Source: Fasciolopsis buskii (taxonomy: Eukaryota; Platyhelminthes; Trematoda; Plagiorchiida; Fasciolidae). Taken from it: a stretch of 64,000 nt of DNA. The position numbers and the translations under genes are program-made. The stretch spans positions 34,338 to 98,337 of the forward strand of contig LUCM01000789.1 in assembly GCA_008360955.1 (NCBI GenBank). The letters are read 5' to 3'. The notes beneath the pieces were generated by a model. That model did no database searches and was not told where the DNA came from. It was given only the letters and a program-made list of their open reading frames with translations. Below are positions 22,104-34,282 of this stretch, one piece after another. The number at the start of each line of letters is the position of its first letter. The stretch's first letter is position 1.

Positions 22104-23289
22104 CAGGTACAGAAACGATCAAACTTGACGCAATGCACCGCTCGGTTACCGAAGACAAGCACTAAAGGTTAAAGGGCGAACAGACATGATGGTCTGGACG
22201 ATATTAGCACAGATGACCGAAAAGCTGGCCAGTCATGTGCTGGTCGATATGAATTATCTTTCGTGAATTACTCCTAATTCTGGGTCATTTGAATTCACTT
22301 TTCAATAAGACAATCTCCCTTCCACATTGGCAGGTATTTTTGCGATTGGATGGTCGTCTGATTAGTCAAAAATTTACTTAATCACAGTGTAACCTCTTAC
22401 TATTGATCGTTCAATGACTGGAAACCTTTTTTTTTTTCAGGTCATTCCATTTCGGAAATATTGTCGACTGATGCGCTTTGTAGCTTGGTTTGTGGTCGGT
22501 CTGTTCGAAAATCGATACTTTTCACGTGGATCCTTTGTGATTCCAGCGGTTCGTCTGTAAAAATCGGCCTGTTGCGATTAAAAACTAAGGTCATGAGGAA
22601 TATCAGAGGGGGCGATAATGACAGAAAGTTTTTCTTGTTTAACAAGCAATTCGCTAGATGAAGAGTAACTGACCTACATCCAAACTTAACGTATGGGATT
22701 ACCGAGTGAAATGACAGTTCCATAGGGACTATATCACTATTATTGTTGCTACTATTATTATTACTTATTAGCCACTACAGACACACTGAAGATTTGTGGT
22801 CGACCGGCTTTATTGCTTTTTTCGATGGCGTGTTCTCCTCGTTGTCGAACGAATACTCACACGATCGATTTTGTCATAAACATAACTGTGTAAAAGTCCG
22901 GAAAAATGACATTCAAAGTCATACGATATTTATATGTGCACGTGAGCAAGTAAGTAAGCAACCATGCATGCTGGCGAGTGGGTAAGGAAATAATTAAGTA
23001 GGTTAGTATACTGACAAGCAAATAGGTATGCATCGTTGTTGCTGTCATTGTGATCCAAATATCTGGTTACAGCATGCTGAGTTTTGTAAGGAGATTAGCC
23101 ATAATTGACCAATAGGTGAAGTGTCTGTGTTCTAGGTATTTCTTTCGGATAGTATTAATCCAATTTATTCAACATTACTAGGCACCAAACTAGTAAACGG
23201 ATGCTAATCACAACCGTGGAAGATCTTCGTCACGGAATGCCAACGCAGAAAATTTGCGATCCCAATACTGGAAATGTACTCCCCGTCAT
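19876..23289. other. No recognisable gene
   Basis: Several open frames of 60-144 codons occur (for example 20431-20808 and 21041-21475 plus) but none has a motif, plausible splice pair or composition that convinces me. A (TA)n run lies at 22064-22101 and ATT/ACT trinucleotides at about 22734-22768. Confidence 0.45.
22064..22101. repeat. (TA)n microsatellite
   Basis: About nineteen uninterrupted TA units. Confidence 0.92.
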
Positions 23290-23375
23290 TAGTACGATCA
23301 TCGCTGTTCACCTGATGGAACTTGGATGCCTCCGGACTTAGGTTCGAGTCCTGACGAGATCAACGGTTTTTTTAC
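23290..23375 (+). other. tRNA-like box B with T-run terminator
   Basis: The sequence TTAGGTTCGAGTCCTGA (about 23338-23354) has the layout of a tRNA T arm, and the box B core GGTTCGAGTCC lies at 23341-23351. A T7 run at 23367-23373 would serve as a polymerase III terminator. The 5' half (from about 23300) is too degraded for a cloverleaf, and I see no clear box A. It is best read as the relic of a tRNA-derived repeat, not a working tRNA gene. Confidence 0.3.
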
Positions 23376-24908
23376 ATTTCGATCTTACAACATAATTATC
23401 ATTAATTTTAATTTGGTTATTGTTATTCCCTTTGGGATCATGTTTTTATAAAAGTCAACTTCTGGCTTCTTTAGTCGGTTTCTTTCCGGACTGTGTTTCA
23501 ACGAAAAGCGATTTCTGAGTCAGTACAAAACAAAACAGTAGTGAATTCATTAGTGGTGATCACGTGATCCCCAATGAATCATTCTGATTATCTTAAACTA
23601 TCTAACAATTATTTAACGGGTTTGTCGTTACCAGTTATTGTACTAAAAGATTCCTTTAGGGTTTAGCAAAGTATTTGGGAATGAACTAAATAGAACCAGG
23701 GGAATGATAAATCACCAGAAAGCAGATCATCCTTTGAAACGGAATTTTCTAATTCTCCTGTTTCATTTCTCCCACACAACGCATGGGAAATCGTGAACAA
23801 ACGAGGCAACGATATCTTTCATTTACCGTCAGTTGAAATATGAATATTTTATTTGGCGATCGCATTTTTCAGACTCGTTTTCCGATTAGCTAGTTAGCAT
23901 CGTTTAATCTGAAACTCCGAAAATGATATGTGTGGATCTGTTAGCCGAATCCTAGATGCGTTATCATCGGAACGAGATAATAATTGTGACAGACAATTCT
24001 TCGACCTGATACAAACGTGAGCGCTATTTGCAAGGAGGCTGAACAAGTTTGATAGGTATTTTGGTCAAAAACTTACCATTTGCTAACAGAAATCCTTTCA
24101 CATACGTTGCTAGTGCAATGACACCAAATTTGTACACCATTATGGCCTGTCACATAAGGTAACTAAATCCGCAAGCCACTGTGCTCAACAACCGTTCGAT
24201 CCATTATCGAAGTCAAACAGTTTAATTCGATTCACGCAACAACCAATCTCACGCTGACGATATCAGAGTTTCATCATTATCTTGGAGCAACTCCTTTGTG
24301 AGAACAAACAGAACGAACTAACCACCTTATAAACCAACAATTATGAGTGAAGAATATGTAAGTGAGAGGCATTTTCACCTATTCCAAACCCACTTACCAC
24401 GGCAATTAGCCCTTCAATTTAATGTCTCTAACTTTCTAATTGGAATCTGTCTTGAATCCTCGTTCCTCCGCCTTTGGGATCCAGTTTGATATTCCCTACT
24501 CACTCGACTCGTCAGAGTTTTCCTGTCTCTACGCCACAATAAAGACTTTGTTCCTTGACCTTGTTACATGCCTTGGAAACTCCTACTTAACACCCGATGC
24601 TCCTAGCTACAAAGGAATTATTGATCAAAATGAGACTCGAAAAATTCAGGCCTATTATTTCTACAGCTTGATTCAGGCCAAGCCGGATACGACTGAGCCA
24701 GAAGGACATAAAATCTGAGTATTTATTTCGTGTAATACAAAAAACTTCAGTATATCCGGCATTCTTCAAAGTCTATTAGTGTTATAGCATTTTCACCCAA
24801 CTCGTAACCTTTATTGTGACATCAATCGTTTGTTTCTACGGCATCCGGGTGAAGGCAATTGAATATGCATTGGCCGAGTAGGGCACTTGTTTTTTTATCA
24901 CACATGCG

Positions 24909-24950
24909 TACACACACACACACACATACACACACACACGCACATACACA
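24909..24950. repeat. (CA)n microsatellite, interrupted
   Basis: CA units broken by TACA and CGCA interruptions, starting just after CACATGCGTA. Confidence 0.9.
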
Positions 24951-25490
24951 GTGGTGCTCACAGTCCATTGAATTCGGTTCAACCGGATTAGTATGCTACT
25001 GTGTGAATGGTTTGCGGATCGGTGGATCAACACGGTTCCATATTTGATACTGAATTTCCGTTTTCTTTGGAAGATGTTGACGAGCAAACCAGATGAATAA
25101 CGTGCCTCAGTTTGATCGCAGAAATATTTCGCCACTTTATTTTTACGTATTTCAAGGTTTCCTGTTTTTTTTTCTTGTGAATAGCAGAGACGCTTGTGAC
25201 GAGGGAGAGAATTTCAATCGATCCTAACTATTCATGTTCATTGATCGATCGCCCAGTATCTAACCACAATGGACAGACAAAGAGTTATGACCGAACAGAG
25301 CTACTTTGATCGACATTCTGTAGCGATTTATGAATCTGGTCTTTTCAACTAACCGGAAAGTGGAATCGGAATTCTTAACGAAGTGAGAACTGATGGACAA
25401 AATATGAAACAAAGTGGCAATGATTCATGGTTCAAGACATATATTTGCTTTTATCTCCACAAGTGAGCACTGAAAGTCATTTACTCCCAT

Positions 25491-25531
<41 letters not shown>

Positions 25532-25665
25532 AAACAGCAATTACTACTTGTACTACTAGTTCTATTCCTACTACTACTACTACTACTACTACCGTTGCTA
25601 TTACTAGCACTACTATTATTACTACTTCTACTATTTATACTGTTAATAGTGCTACCACTACCAGT
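25491..25665. repeat. Trinucleotide cluster (CAA)n then (CTA)n
   Basis: About thirteen CAA units at 25491-25530, then a mixed stretch, then about eight CTA units near 25569-25592, then decayed ACT/ATT units to about 25665. In one minus frame this gives long valine runs, which are a by-product of the repeat. Confidence 0.9.
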
Positions 25666-27454
25666 AAGGATAATTCTAGGATGAATAAAGCGGATAACAA
25701 AAATTGCTGGAAAGTTTTCAATTCACATTTGCAATTCGATTGAATTTAATTTTGCGCAAAATGCGATTTGAAAAGCACCTAAAATGCATTGTTACAAGCT
25801 TCTCATTTCTTTTTTGGAGGGTTTGAGTGAGTGGCTTGTTCTACGTGAATTTTCAAGAAAAATATACTGTCGAATTTCACAAATGCTCCATTTCTGACAA
25901 GAATCGTTGTCAGAGTGCGAATACCACGAGTACCGGTGCCACGGTACCACTTGGATCTCGATCTCGGGCCATCGAACTGTCCCGCGGCCGGTCTGTCCCC
26001 TCCTCGTCAGTTTCGTGAAACACACTGTATTTGCTCCTACTAAGAACGACGGAAGCAACAAAAAGAAAAAAAAACGAGAAACCAGCCGGTTCGATTCTAC
26101 CAACGGAGATGGCAAATTTGTCGTTATTGTCTATGTGCGGGAAATCAGGTTGAAGCCGACTTGATGATTGCTTCCCACGTCTATTTTCGGCCGTACCTGT
26201 CCAATGAACAGCCTCGTTTCTTAAATGAATTAGCAAAATTTCATACTAAAACAAAGTTACGCATTTTTGCTTGAAAATCTTATTTAGCCCCGTTCTTCCG
26301 CGAGCTCTGGGAAAGTACACAGACAATTTTCGGCAATTAATCAATCACATTTGCATAAATTTGAAAACCGGTCTAAGAAACGGAACGGATGTTGAAGTCC
26401 GTCCACTCAGTCAAACGATTAAAACGTATCCGAACTGTTCACCCGGGCTACCATTTGACTTCGGAAAAATGGTCAAATAGGAAACAGTGAAAATACGAGG
26501 CATTTTGCAATGCATGAATTTTTAAGTGTACTTTTCAATAATTTCACAAACAGATGTTGGTTTGTTTACGTATTCATTTCAAGTAGTTTTTTGACGAAAT
26601 ATCCTTTGGTATTCTCCGTCACATGTTTGAAATCGTCCATTTTGAACTGAAAAGACTGAATTAAATTAAAAAATTTTGATCTAGAATTTGTTATTGTCCG
26701 ATCAACGTCAACTCTTCACTCTCGGGAATTGTGACGAACTTTTTGAATTGACCGCGTGTTTTCAGGGACAGAATAGAAGATCAACCTCTTGTCGAACGGA
26801 CGACATGGAACCCACCCCAATGGAGGATAAATGTACCCGAAATAATTTCCGTCTGGCCTGATATTTCGTGAATCATTCTGGTTTTAGATGCCCTCAATCT
26901 ATTGGTTAGGTCACGCTCTAATGCGTCTTCGAAGTTGTAAGGTTGTCCGCGTTCTGCTATCCGGTTGGCCCCTCGAAGGGTAGGATGGGGTAGGCACTGA
27001 AATCATTAAACGTAACTAATGTCTGCACGTTGGAAAAATGCCACTGAATTCGCTCTTTGATTCAAACCATCGGTAGAGTTTTGGCGAAACAAGGAGTGTA
27101 CTAACAAACTACCTTTTTTGTGCATGTTCGTTGCGGAGGTGGGTGAGTGGAGGGGGCGGGATAGACGAAAAAGCCTTCAAGCTTTCCGAACCATTTCCAT
27201 AATTCAATGACTCCCTTCTTCCCCAGGTCTTACCTGTTTCACGGATGTTACTCCCGACCCGATTGAATTAAATAGACCTCGAATTGGACTTAGCTAGTTG
27301 CACAGAAATCATCCGTTAGTGATAGTTTTTCATTGGTAACCATCGCTCATCAACAAACCTTCGCTCTGGCGGTACATGCACTAAAATTGGAACGATGCAG
27401 AGAAGAATATCATGGCCCCTGCGCAACGATGACACGCAAAATCGTGAAGCGTTC

Positions 27455-27650
27455 CATATTGTTGGCCGGCGGTGAACAAGCGGATAAAGTCGAGGCGTTT
27501 GCACGTGAAGGTCACGGGTTCGAATCCTCCCATCGCCGATCAACTTCCTTACTTGGCAGCCCTCTGCTGGCCGCGGCCTCCTTCCTGAAAATTGATATAC
27601 ATTGTTTTTCATCAATAAAGGAAGTAAAAAAGAAAAAAAGAAAAAGAAGA
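27455..27650 (+). mobile_element. tRNA-derived SINE, family 1, best-preserved 3' end
   Basis: The box B GGGTTCGAATCC lies at 27516-27527. The body is AACTTCCTTACTTGGCAGCC, CTGGCCGCGGCC, TTCCTGAAAATTGATATAC and TTTTTCATCAATAAAGGAAG, ending in an A-rich tail of AAAAAGAAAA units to about 27650. Compared with the copy at 3196-3370, the head is more degraded (box A unclear) and the 3' end longer. The shared body and tail define the family. Confidence 0.75.
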
Positions 27651-28099
27651 TCGGTCTCTTCATACTAGAGTACAAAATGTCTCTAAACCGTTTTCCAAAA
27701 GAGAATACCTTCAAGGGCAAACCGCCTTGATCCGCACTCGAGGTGCTTTCTCAATTAGAACAGAGACTAGCTAGCACTGCATCACAAAATGGATGCGATG
27801 CACATTATCCGCTGGGTGAAGGAAGCCAGTCTTCGGTCGACGTAACTATTTCTCATGGAACAATCATTTCTGTCGACCGTCAAAATTCATAACTAATGCA
27901 GGACATGCTTAGCAGTTATGAGCTGTCTGGTCTCGAAAGATGTCTTAGAACCCGGGGCTTCAAATTCAACTAATGCTCGTCTGATTTAACTTTTGTTGGA
28001 TAGATTTTCATTATGGTCTATTCTTTTTATAGTATTATTCCTTTGCTAAGGGATGAGATAACGAAAGCGAAATGAAGACGATTAAAAAGATTGACTTGT

Positions 28100-28196
28100 G
28101 GCCAGTTGCTCACTCCGGTAGAACTCAAACTCACGCGCCGATATTACCGACTCCGTTTCCATCCGTGTGCTCTACCGTCTGAGCTACGAGACTACT
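28100..28196 (-). mobile_element. tRNA-like head of a third SINE-like repeat
   Basis: On the minus strand GTAGCTCAGACGGTAGAGC (plus 28169-28187) is an excellent box A with a pairable D stem (GCTC/GAGC). GAGTTTGAGTTCT (plus 28120-28132) sits about where box B should be and looks like GGGTTCGAGTCC with C-to-T changes. The anticodon stem does not pair, so this is not a functional tRNA. No second copy occurs in the window, so calling it a SINE is an inference. Confidence 0.45.
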
Positions 28197-28200
28197 CTGA

Positions 28201-31200
28201 ATTGAGATAGGGTATCCCAATTATGGTGCATTGGTCACGCGTCCAAATAAGGCAAATGGCACTCAGCACAGTGAAATCTCCAGAATTCCAATGCTCACAG
28301 CTAGATTTTCGCCCAGGAGTGTACAAGGATTCACAACTATCAAATCGGGCAAACGATATTGAAACATGGGAACATTCAGATGCCAATAAAGACCAAATTC
28401 TTCTCATTGGTGAGTTACTGGGGAAAAGTGCTCATTTAGGAATATTGACGAAATTGCATAGCTGATGAGCTGAGCTTTCGGCCAACAAAGTTGGTCCAAG
28501 GTATTCTTCGGTAATAGGCAACTAAAACCAAGAATCTGTAACGAAGAATGCAAACCGGATCACTGATATGTGCACAAACTGGACAAGGCTGCAATGCTAC
28601 TCCCAATGCTTAACGCCAAATATAACTACATTCTCTCGTCTCTGCTTCGGCATGAGATGTGTTTGAGCTTGCGGATGGACGGACTCCATACAGTAATTGC
28701 AGAAGAGATAAGCTATAGAATACGTTGATGCTACCGGCTTCTGGAGGCTCAGGCACCGGAAATTTGTTCGGATAAATATTTGGTTTTTTGACGCATCTAC
28801 AACTCCTTTCAGTGCAAATGACATTAACTTGATTGGTAACGGACACCCGGATCTTGTCCAACTACATCGATGTTAACCTAATGAGGCCTTTTATATCTAG
28901 ATTTGGAAAAAACAAGATGAATTTTTAAGTCATGAGCACCTGGGCTCAAACGATACACACCGATACACTCGTCATACTTCACAGCTAAACTGTGAACTAA
29001 TGAGTAAGCACGATTTCACTGGTCGCACTTGTATCCCGGATGAGACCTGTTCCATTCTTAGTTCACATACGGATTGCTCTTTTCTGAGGTTTACCATTAA
29101 GCGACCTAGTGTGAAAGGTTTCGTAGACATTGTTTATTCATACACCCAATGCCAAACCTTAGTCGAGTTAGTTGTTCATGTTGCGTCATGTAAAACAACC
29201 ATTCGCCCACATTCTGCAGCCCTAGTTTGTACTATGATCTTTGCCTACGGTCACCTTCGACTGCCGCGGTCCAAATGGTTTCAAAGTCGAAATCAAACTC
29301 AGAAATGATGTCAGTGATTTCATGCTCGAGGCTCGATACTAAATCACAAAACTATTCAAACATATCGGCAACTAAAAAGAGTACCAAGGCTTAGAATAAT
29401 TTCGCAAAATGATGTTATTGGGTTCACTGGTGTACCATCGTTGTTATCCCAACAAATGTACTTTTCACCAAAGGCACCGCCCAAAATGAAAGAAAAGTCC
29501 GTTTCCGTTAGTGCTGAGACAATTTCTTTTCGTGTCTTTGATCGCAGTTTTCTCACAGTCCGTTGTCAAGACAATAGGATTGGGTTCTGCTTCTTCTCGG
29601 TTTAGTGTCGGAAAAATCCTATCTTGCGTGACACACGTTCTACTGCTAGAGGTACAATGAATCAACGAGACTGTATGGTTCGCACTTCACACGGCGTGCA
29701 GTTTGTACAGCCGGTACTATAATGATGCCGTATCGAATATTCAATCAAACTGTCCGTGATCTTTACATCATAACGTGACTAAAATGACCAAATCAGGAGT
29801 ACCGAAAAAAAAGAAATGTTCTCCATAAACGATCTTTATGAAATATTCTGTTATCAAATTGGCATCCGAAACGATGCGTTTTCTTCGACCCATTCGACAT
29901 ATCGTTTCTTTTTTCACCAGGATGCTCGCAGTGTCCAATGGAAAATTCCGAATGCAATTCTGTATCCAACACTGTGCTATTCTATCTGACAACGACGTCA
30001 AGTCTTCCGGTGCGTTAAATAAACTTTTATGCCACGTTCCGTCTGACGTCAGAAAAATAAAGTGGTTATAAATCTATCACAAATCTTTGATCCACGCTGT
30101 GCCACTCTTGGCATGTTGAATTGAGCGAGACCGTAGGTGTGCATGTGTTCGCACAACTTTATTCCTGATAACCAAGAAGTTGTACATCGTCGTGGACAAA
30201 GAGTTCAGATTCACTTTGATTTGTTTTGAACCGAAATCGATGATCACCGAATTGCAATCGCGAAAGTAAATGACGTCGTGATCAGTACAGTTCCGTGCTG
30301 CGCGGTCGATCACACGCCTTTTTGTCACTATAAAGGTTCACATCACGAGTACATTGTATTCGTCAATTGATGCATATACTTTGTCCACACCATTTGTGAA
30401 GCATCCGGTCGTAGGATATACGATTGGGTTCAACGGAATAGCGTTTGAAATTCAATCACGGTTTGATCGGAAATGTTTTTCTGGACATGAACATATTCTT
30501 TTGATTTTAGTAACCATATGTACATACATTTTGCCTGAACACTTGCTTCACTGACATTTTGTTCGAATGAGAACGTGCGCCATGGGTTTGCGTGCCAAAT
30601 ACATAAACAGACATGCTTCTGCGTTATGAACAGTATAAAATCTGGTAAATCAGGTAAGTTCTCTCCACTTGTATTCATTGCCCATTTACACTCCGTAGTT
30701 TGAGTTCTGTCTACTGTCAAAAAGCTTTGTTCTTCTACACTCTATTCAACGGTAGGAAGGTTAAAAGCATCTCCTGTATTCGGTAGAGTAACTCATTCAA
30801 TCACTCACTCAATCAACCAGACAATCAGTCAATTGAAGTTAAATTTACTGATGAAAGCAACGGTGGGCCAAAATTTCGGTTACCATGGTTTGCCCTTATA
30901 AAAGTAATTTTTCGATGGACTAACGATTGGTCGCAGCAATCGGAACATCAACTCATTACTTTCTGGGAGAACTTTGATTTGTCTTATCGGAACATACTTC
31001 TATCGGACATGTCACATGGTTAATCTCTTCCGATATGGAGCATAGTAAGGTCATAGTAATAAAATACACTTGTTTGTCAATTGTTGTTTTTGTTGTGGTT
31101 AACTGACTTACATTCGGAACATGATTTTATTAAACAAACTGGCTTATTTTACACAATTTGCTTCACACGAACTGCCACAAATTTCGAAAGACCGATTTAG

Positions 31201-31828
31201 GTTGCTCTATCACTATGGAGAAAAGCATTCATGAATTTTGTGTGGTTCCAGGTACAAATTGGTGACAAAATGCAAGTGTTAGATAGAATGCACATAATGT
31301 CCACGAACAACCTGATAGATCTGGACATCAAGGTTCAAAAAAAAGCTGTTATTGTTCGAGGTTTGTGTACTATGACATGTGGTGTCTCAACTGGGGGTGC
31401 GCTTTTCAATAACTCAGGAATTCACCCAAGATGTGTTTTCATAAGAACAAAGTACTCGGCAACGAACTCTTTTGATAAAAGAGCCTGCTATCGTGAACTT
31501 CGGATAAAATTGCACGGAAAACAACATTTACAATACTTGGTTACAAGCAAACTTTGAGTGGAACTCAAGTACCAGTGTAGAAATTAAGCAGCCGAATACC
31601 AGTTGAGCTGAAGGGGAGTACAAGATGTTCGGTTTTGGCGAAGTGAGCAGATGAGGAAATGAATTGTGCACGGAAATTCTTCCACAAATACACGGATTGT
31701 GCCCACCTTTGAGCTCAAATCACATTCACTAAGAGGACATCTTATGTTTAGATCAATTACGCATGATAGGGATTGTTTTGGATTTCGTCGTAGAGCGTCA
31801 ACAGTTGTGCCTTGAGAATAGCTTCCTC
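28201..31828. other. No recognisable gene
   Basis: The open frames are short. The 102-codon plus frame at 29000-29308 is cysteine-bearing and has a plausible protein-like look, but I could not match it to a family. The frame at 31231-31557 begins after a possible acceptor (GTGGTTCCAG) and contains a possible donor (CGAG followed by GTTTGT near 31360), which would make a small exon of unknown function. Confidence 0.4.
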
Positions 31829-31970
31829 ATCGTCCCGGATTCGCGTCCCCGTTCGGGTGCCGTGGATATGCACTGCTGACAATTCCTAACAAGGATGGAA
31901 CAACTGTACTTTCGTGGATTCTTAGTGGTGAATTGAAAGGTGACATCACATGGTGAATTATTTTATGAAG
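31829..31970 (+). mobile_element. tRNA-derived SINE, family 2, partial copy
   Basis: It begins inside the tRNA-like head (CGTCCCGGATTCGCGTCCCC, a damaged box B) and continues CGTGGATATGCACTGCTGAC, CCTAACAAGGATGGAACAAC, GGTGACATCACATGGTGAAT and TATTTTATGAAG. The 5' part of the head is missing or unrecognisable. Confidence 0.7.
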
Positions 31971-32228
31971 AGCTACCTCCTACTACTAACACATCAAGTG
32001 GCAAATCTCGCTAAAGGCAGGAATGACTCTCCAGACAAAGACAGTAAGTATACCTCTGATAAGCAGAGAGAGCGGTCAATATTGTCCTTTCATCCATATG
32101 CGAAACATGATCCTAAGAACAAAAAAACATTCACATCCAAAACATGGCAGTAGATGGAAATGAAAGTAACGACAACAACGACAACACCAATAAAATAAAA
32201 TGAAAAGCATTTAAAGAAACATCACCGA

Positions 32229-32440
32229 TTTTAATTGTGAATGATATAATGTTAGTAACACAGCATTGTTGGTAGATGTCATGTGCCAACGTTTCGACTA
32301 TCGTGGGTAGTCTTTCGCAAGGTAAGAGTTGGCATGTAAGCGTTCCCTCAGTCATTTGGTTGTAAAATTTGCCTTGAGAAAGTCAACCCATGGTAGTCGA
32401 AACTAATAGACGGTGCATCGATTTTTCGATACACTCCTTA
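32229..32440 (+). repeat. Dispersed repeat R, partly palindromic copy
   Basis: The left part (32229-32335) contains TTTTAATTGTGAATGATATA, ACACAGCATTGTTGGTAGAT, CCAACGTTTCGACTATCGTG and GGTAGTCTTTCGCAAGG. The right part (32369-32403) is the inverted counterpart of its end, TTGCCTTGAGAAAG then a GGTAGTCGAAAC. It then runs into GGTGCATCGATTTTTCGATA, which is the inverse of the start of the copy at 13464. The layout is the palindromic one seen at 50598-50817, with more decay. Confidence 0.65.
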
Positions 32441-34127
32441 CGTCATTTTGTCCTGACATCACTGTTTCGTTTCCGGTGTTCACCTATTCATCATCATCCA
32501 TCGTTGTTTTGCTTTCGCCTTTAGTCATTTTGGTAAAACGATTACACGCATTTTGTCCGTCTCTAACATCAATGGCATTTGCGAAATAGATTGTCACTAT
32601 CTACGTTGTTCTTTTGACAGATCGACAAACTCAGTGTATTTGGCTTTTTCCCGGAATTCGTTTTTTTATCGGTAGTTGTTACAAAACGTGTTTGGGATAC
32701 GAAACTTAAAAGGGGAATAGGAGTAGAAAAGTAGCAAGGGAGTTCTCGATGTGGCATTAGAGTCAAATTGTGACCGTTTGAAAGGCGGATAGATTGAAAC
32801 GAAAATGAAAATTGACGATGAGTATTAATAACGAAACGATTCATCACAAAAGAAACTTAAAACCTCATTGAAAAGGTTCAAAATCCCCGCCAATCACATA
32901 CTTCATGTACCCAGTTAGTAACCCAGTGAGAACTCCTGCTGAAGCAGAACGACTGGAGATGTAAAAGCTAGTGAGGATCACTTCGGGCTATCTGAGTTAC
33001 TTGATAGTTCTGGATAGAACAGGTAGAAAATACAAATTACGAGATGCAAACACTACTCTTAATCTAACCAATCACACTAGAAAAACACGTTGGAGAGACT
33101 AATTCAATGCAAACGAACAATGTGAACAAACAAAGAAATTGGGCTGACTAACTAGCATCAAATTTGTGGAGTCCTAGTCCAGTAAAATTGCATGAAACGA
33201 GCGAACAGGTTGAAGCTGTTGATCAATAGTCACTAAGCCGTTAGCGAAAACCGAAGCCGGGTTTCCTATGGTTTTATTCTTCTCGGTTGGATCAGCATTG
33301 ATCAGTTTGTCTAATCACCTCCGTAGGTCCTTTGTGTTTCATTTCGACGAAGCTTGACAAGCTTTATCTGTTTGATTGTGATGATTAGACGTGATGTTTG
33401 TGTACCACAATTTGTACCTTATATCGGTTCTATCTGAGACGTGTTTTGAAGGTTAATCAACGAAAAAGAGATGTTACGTTCTCAGTCTGTGATTTTCATC
33501 ACGGAATGATAAATCGCATTCTCAAACGACGGCAATCTTTTGCCTTTCGAATCCTCCAAGTGATTAATGATTCACTGACCACGAAGAAGCATATCAAAGT
33601 GATGGTTGCGGATGTAATAATGAAAAATAGGTGAAAATCAAATACATCGGTCACGGAGACACATACATACCCGGTTTCACTCACCGATGTTCGTCTCTCG
33701 AAGTTTGACGTGGTCGGTAAAAATCGACACGTCTAGGAAAGACAATCCAGTGTTCCCATGTATTGTGCTAATTGTTGACGAACTGTCCGGATGGGAGGTG
33801 GGGTAATCGTCTGTTCAACAACCATACACCTGCCTGAACTATAGCAGTACAACATAGTCCTTACAAAATGCTAGCAAAATAGGTTTGAAATTACGTTGCC
33901 TATCAAAATGATTTGTGACTGGAGAAGTGTTTGGACAAGTTCTTTTTTTGTACGGGAATTGATAGCAGGTCAGTTCACGAATCATAGGGAGTTCATACGG
34001 GTGGTGGATCCATTTGATAGTGAGGAAATGTTTCTTTGAAATTTATTTGTTGGCCAGTCAAGTACAAGTTTCAGAACAATGGTACATGGTCACTAGTTTG
34101 GCTTTCACAACATGATGAATGTCAAAT
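32441..34127. other. No recognisable gene
   Basis: Short open frames only, on both strands, with no motif I recognise. Confidence 0.45.
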
Positions 34128-34217
34128 TATCATCGCTCAACTCACCATAAAGAAACCATGGAAGCACTGTACAGCTGTTCCATCCTTGTTAGGAACCATC
34201 AGCAGTGCATATCCACC
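34128..34217 (-). mobile_element. SINE family 2, 3' fragment, minus strand
   Basis: On the minus strand this reads GTGGATATGCACTGCTGATG, GTTCCTAACAAGGATGGAAC, AGCTGTACAGTGCTTCCATG, then GTTTCTTTATGGTGAGTTGA and GCGATGATA, the body of SINE family 2 without its tRNA-like head. Confidence 0.75.
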
Positions 34218-34282
34218 ACGCTTCCATGGTTTCTTTATGGTGAGTTGAGCGATGATATCACATGGTGAATTATTTCATGAAA
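34218..34282 (+). mobile_element. SINE family 2, 3' end fragment, plus strand
   Basis: This abuts the minus fragment and repeats its end in inverse orientation: GCTTCCATGGTTTCTTTATG, GTGAGTTGAGCGATGATATC, ACATGGTGAATTATTTCATG. Bases 34220-34257 are an exact inverted copy of 34128-34165, with 54 bases between them, so the pair can form a 38 bp hairpin stem. Confidence 0.75.

Larger units (their letters stand above)
23376..27440. other. No recognisable gene; microsatellite-rich in places
   Basis: This stretch carries CA, CAA and CTA runs (24909-24950, 25491-25665) and short frames. The 134-codon minus frame at 27316-27720 and the plus frame at 27333-27668 merely read through the SINE copy. I found no exon or transposon protein. 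Confidence 0.45.

Noticed and set aside
25425..25610. Valine-rich minus-strand frame
   Set aside because: The residues come directly from the CAA and CTA trinucleotide repeats.
27316..27720. 134-codon minus-strand frame
   Set aside because: It reads through SINE family 1 in antisense; the same peptide style arises at the other SINE copy near 19.8 kb.
29000..29308. 102-codon cysteine-bearing frame resembling a frizzled-type cysteine-rich domain
   Set aside because: The cysteine spacing fits only loosely, there are no clear splice sites, and I could not align more than a short stretch with confidence.
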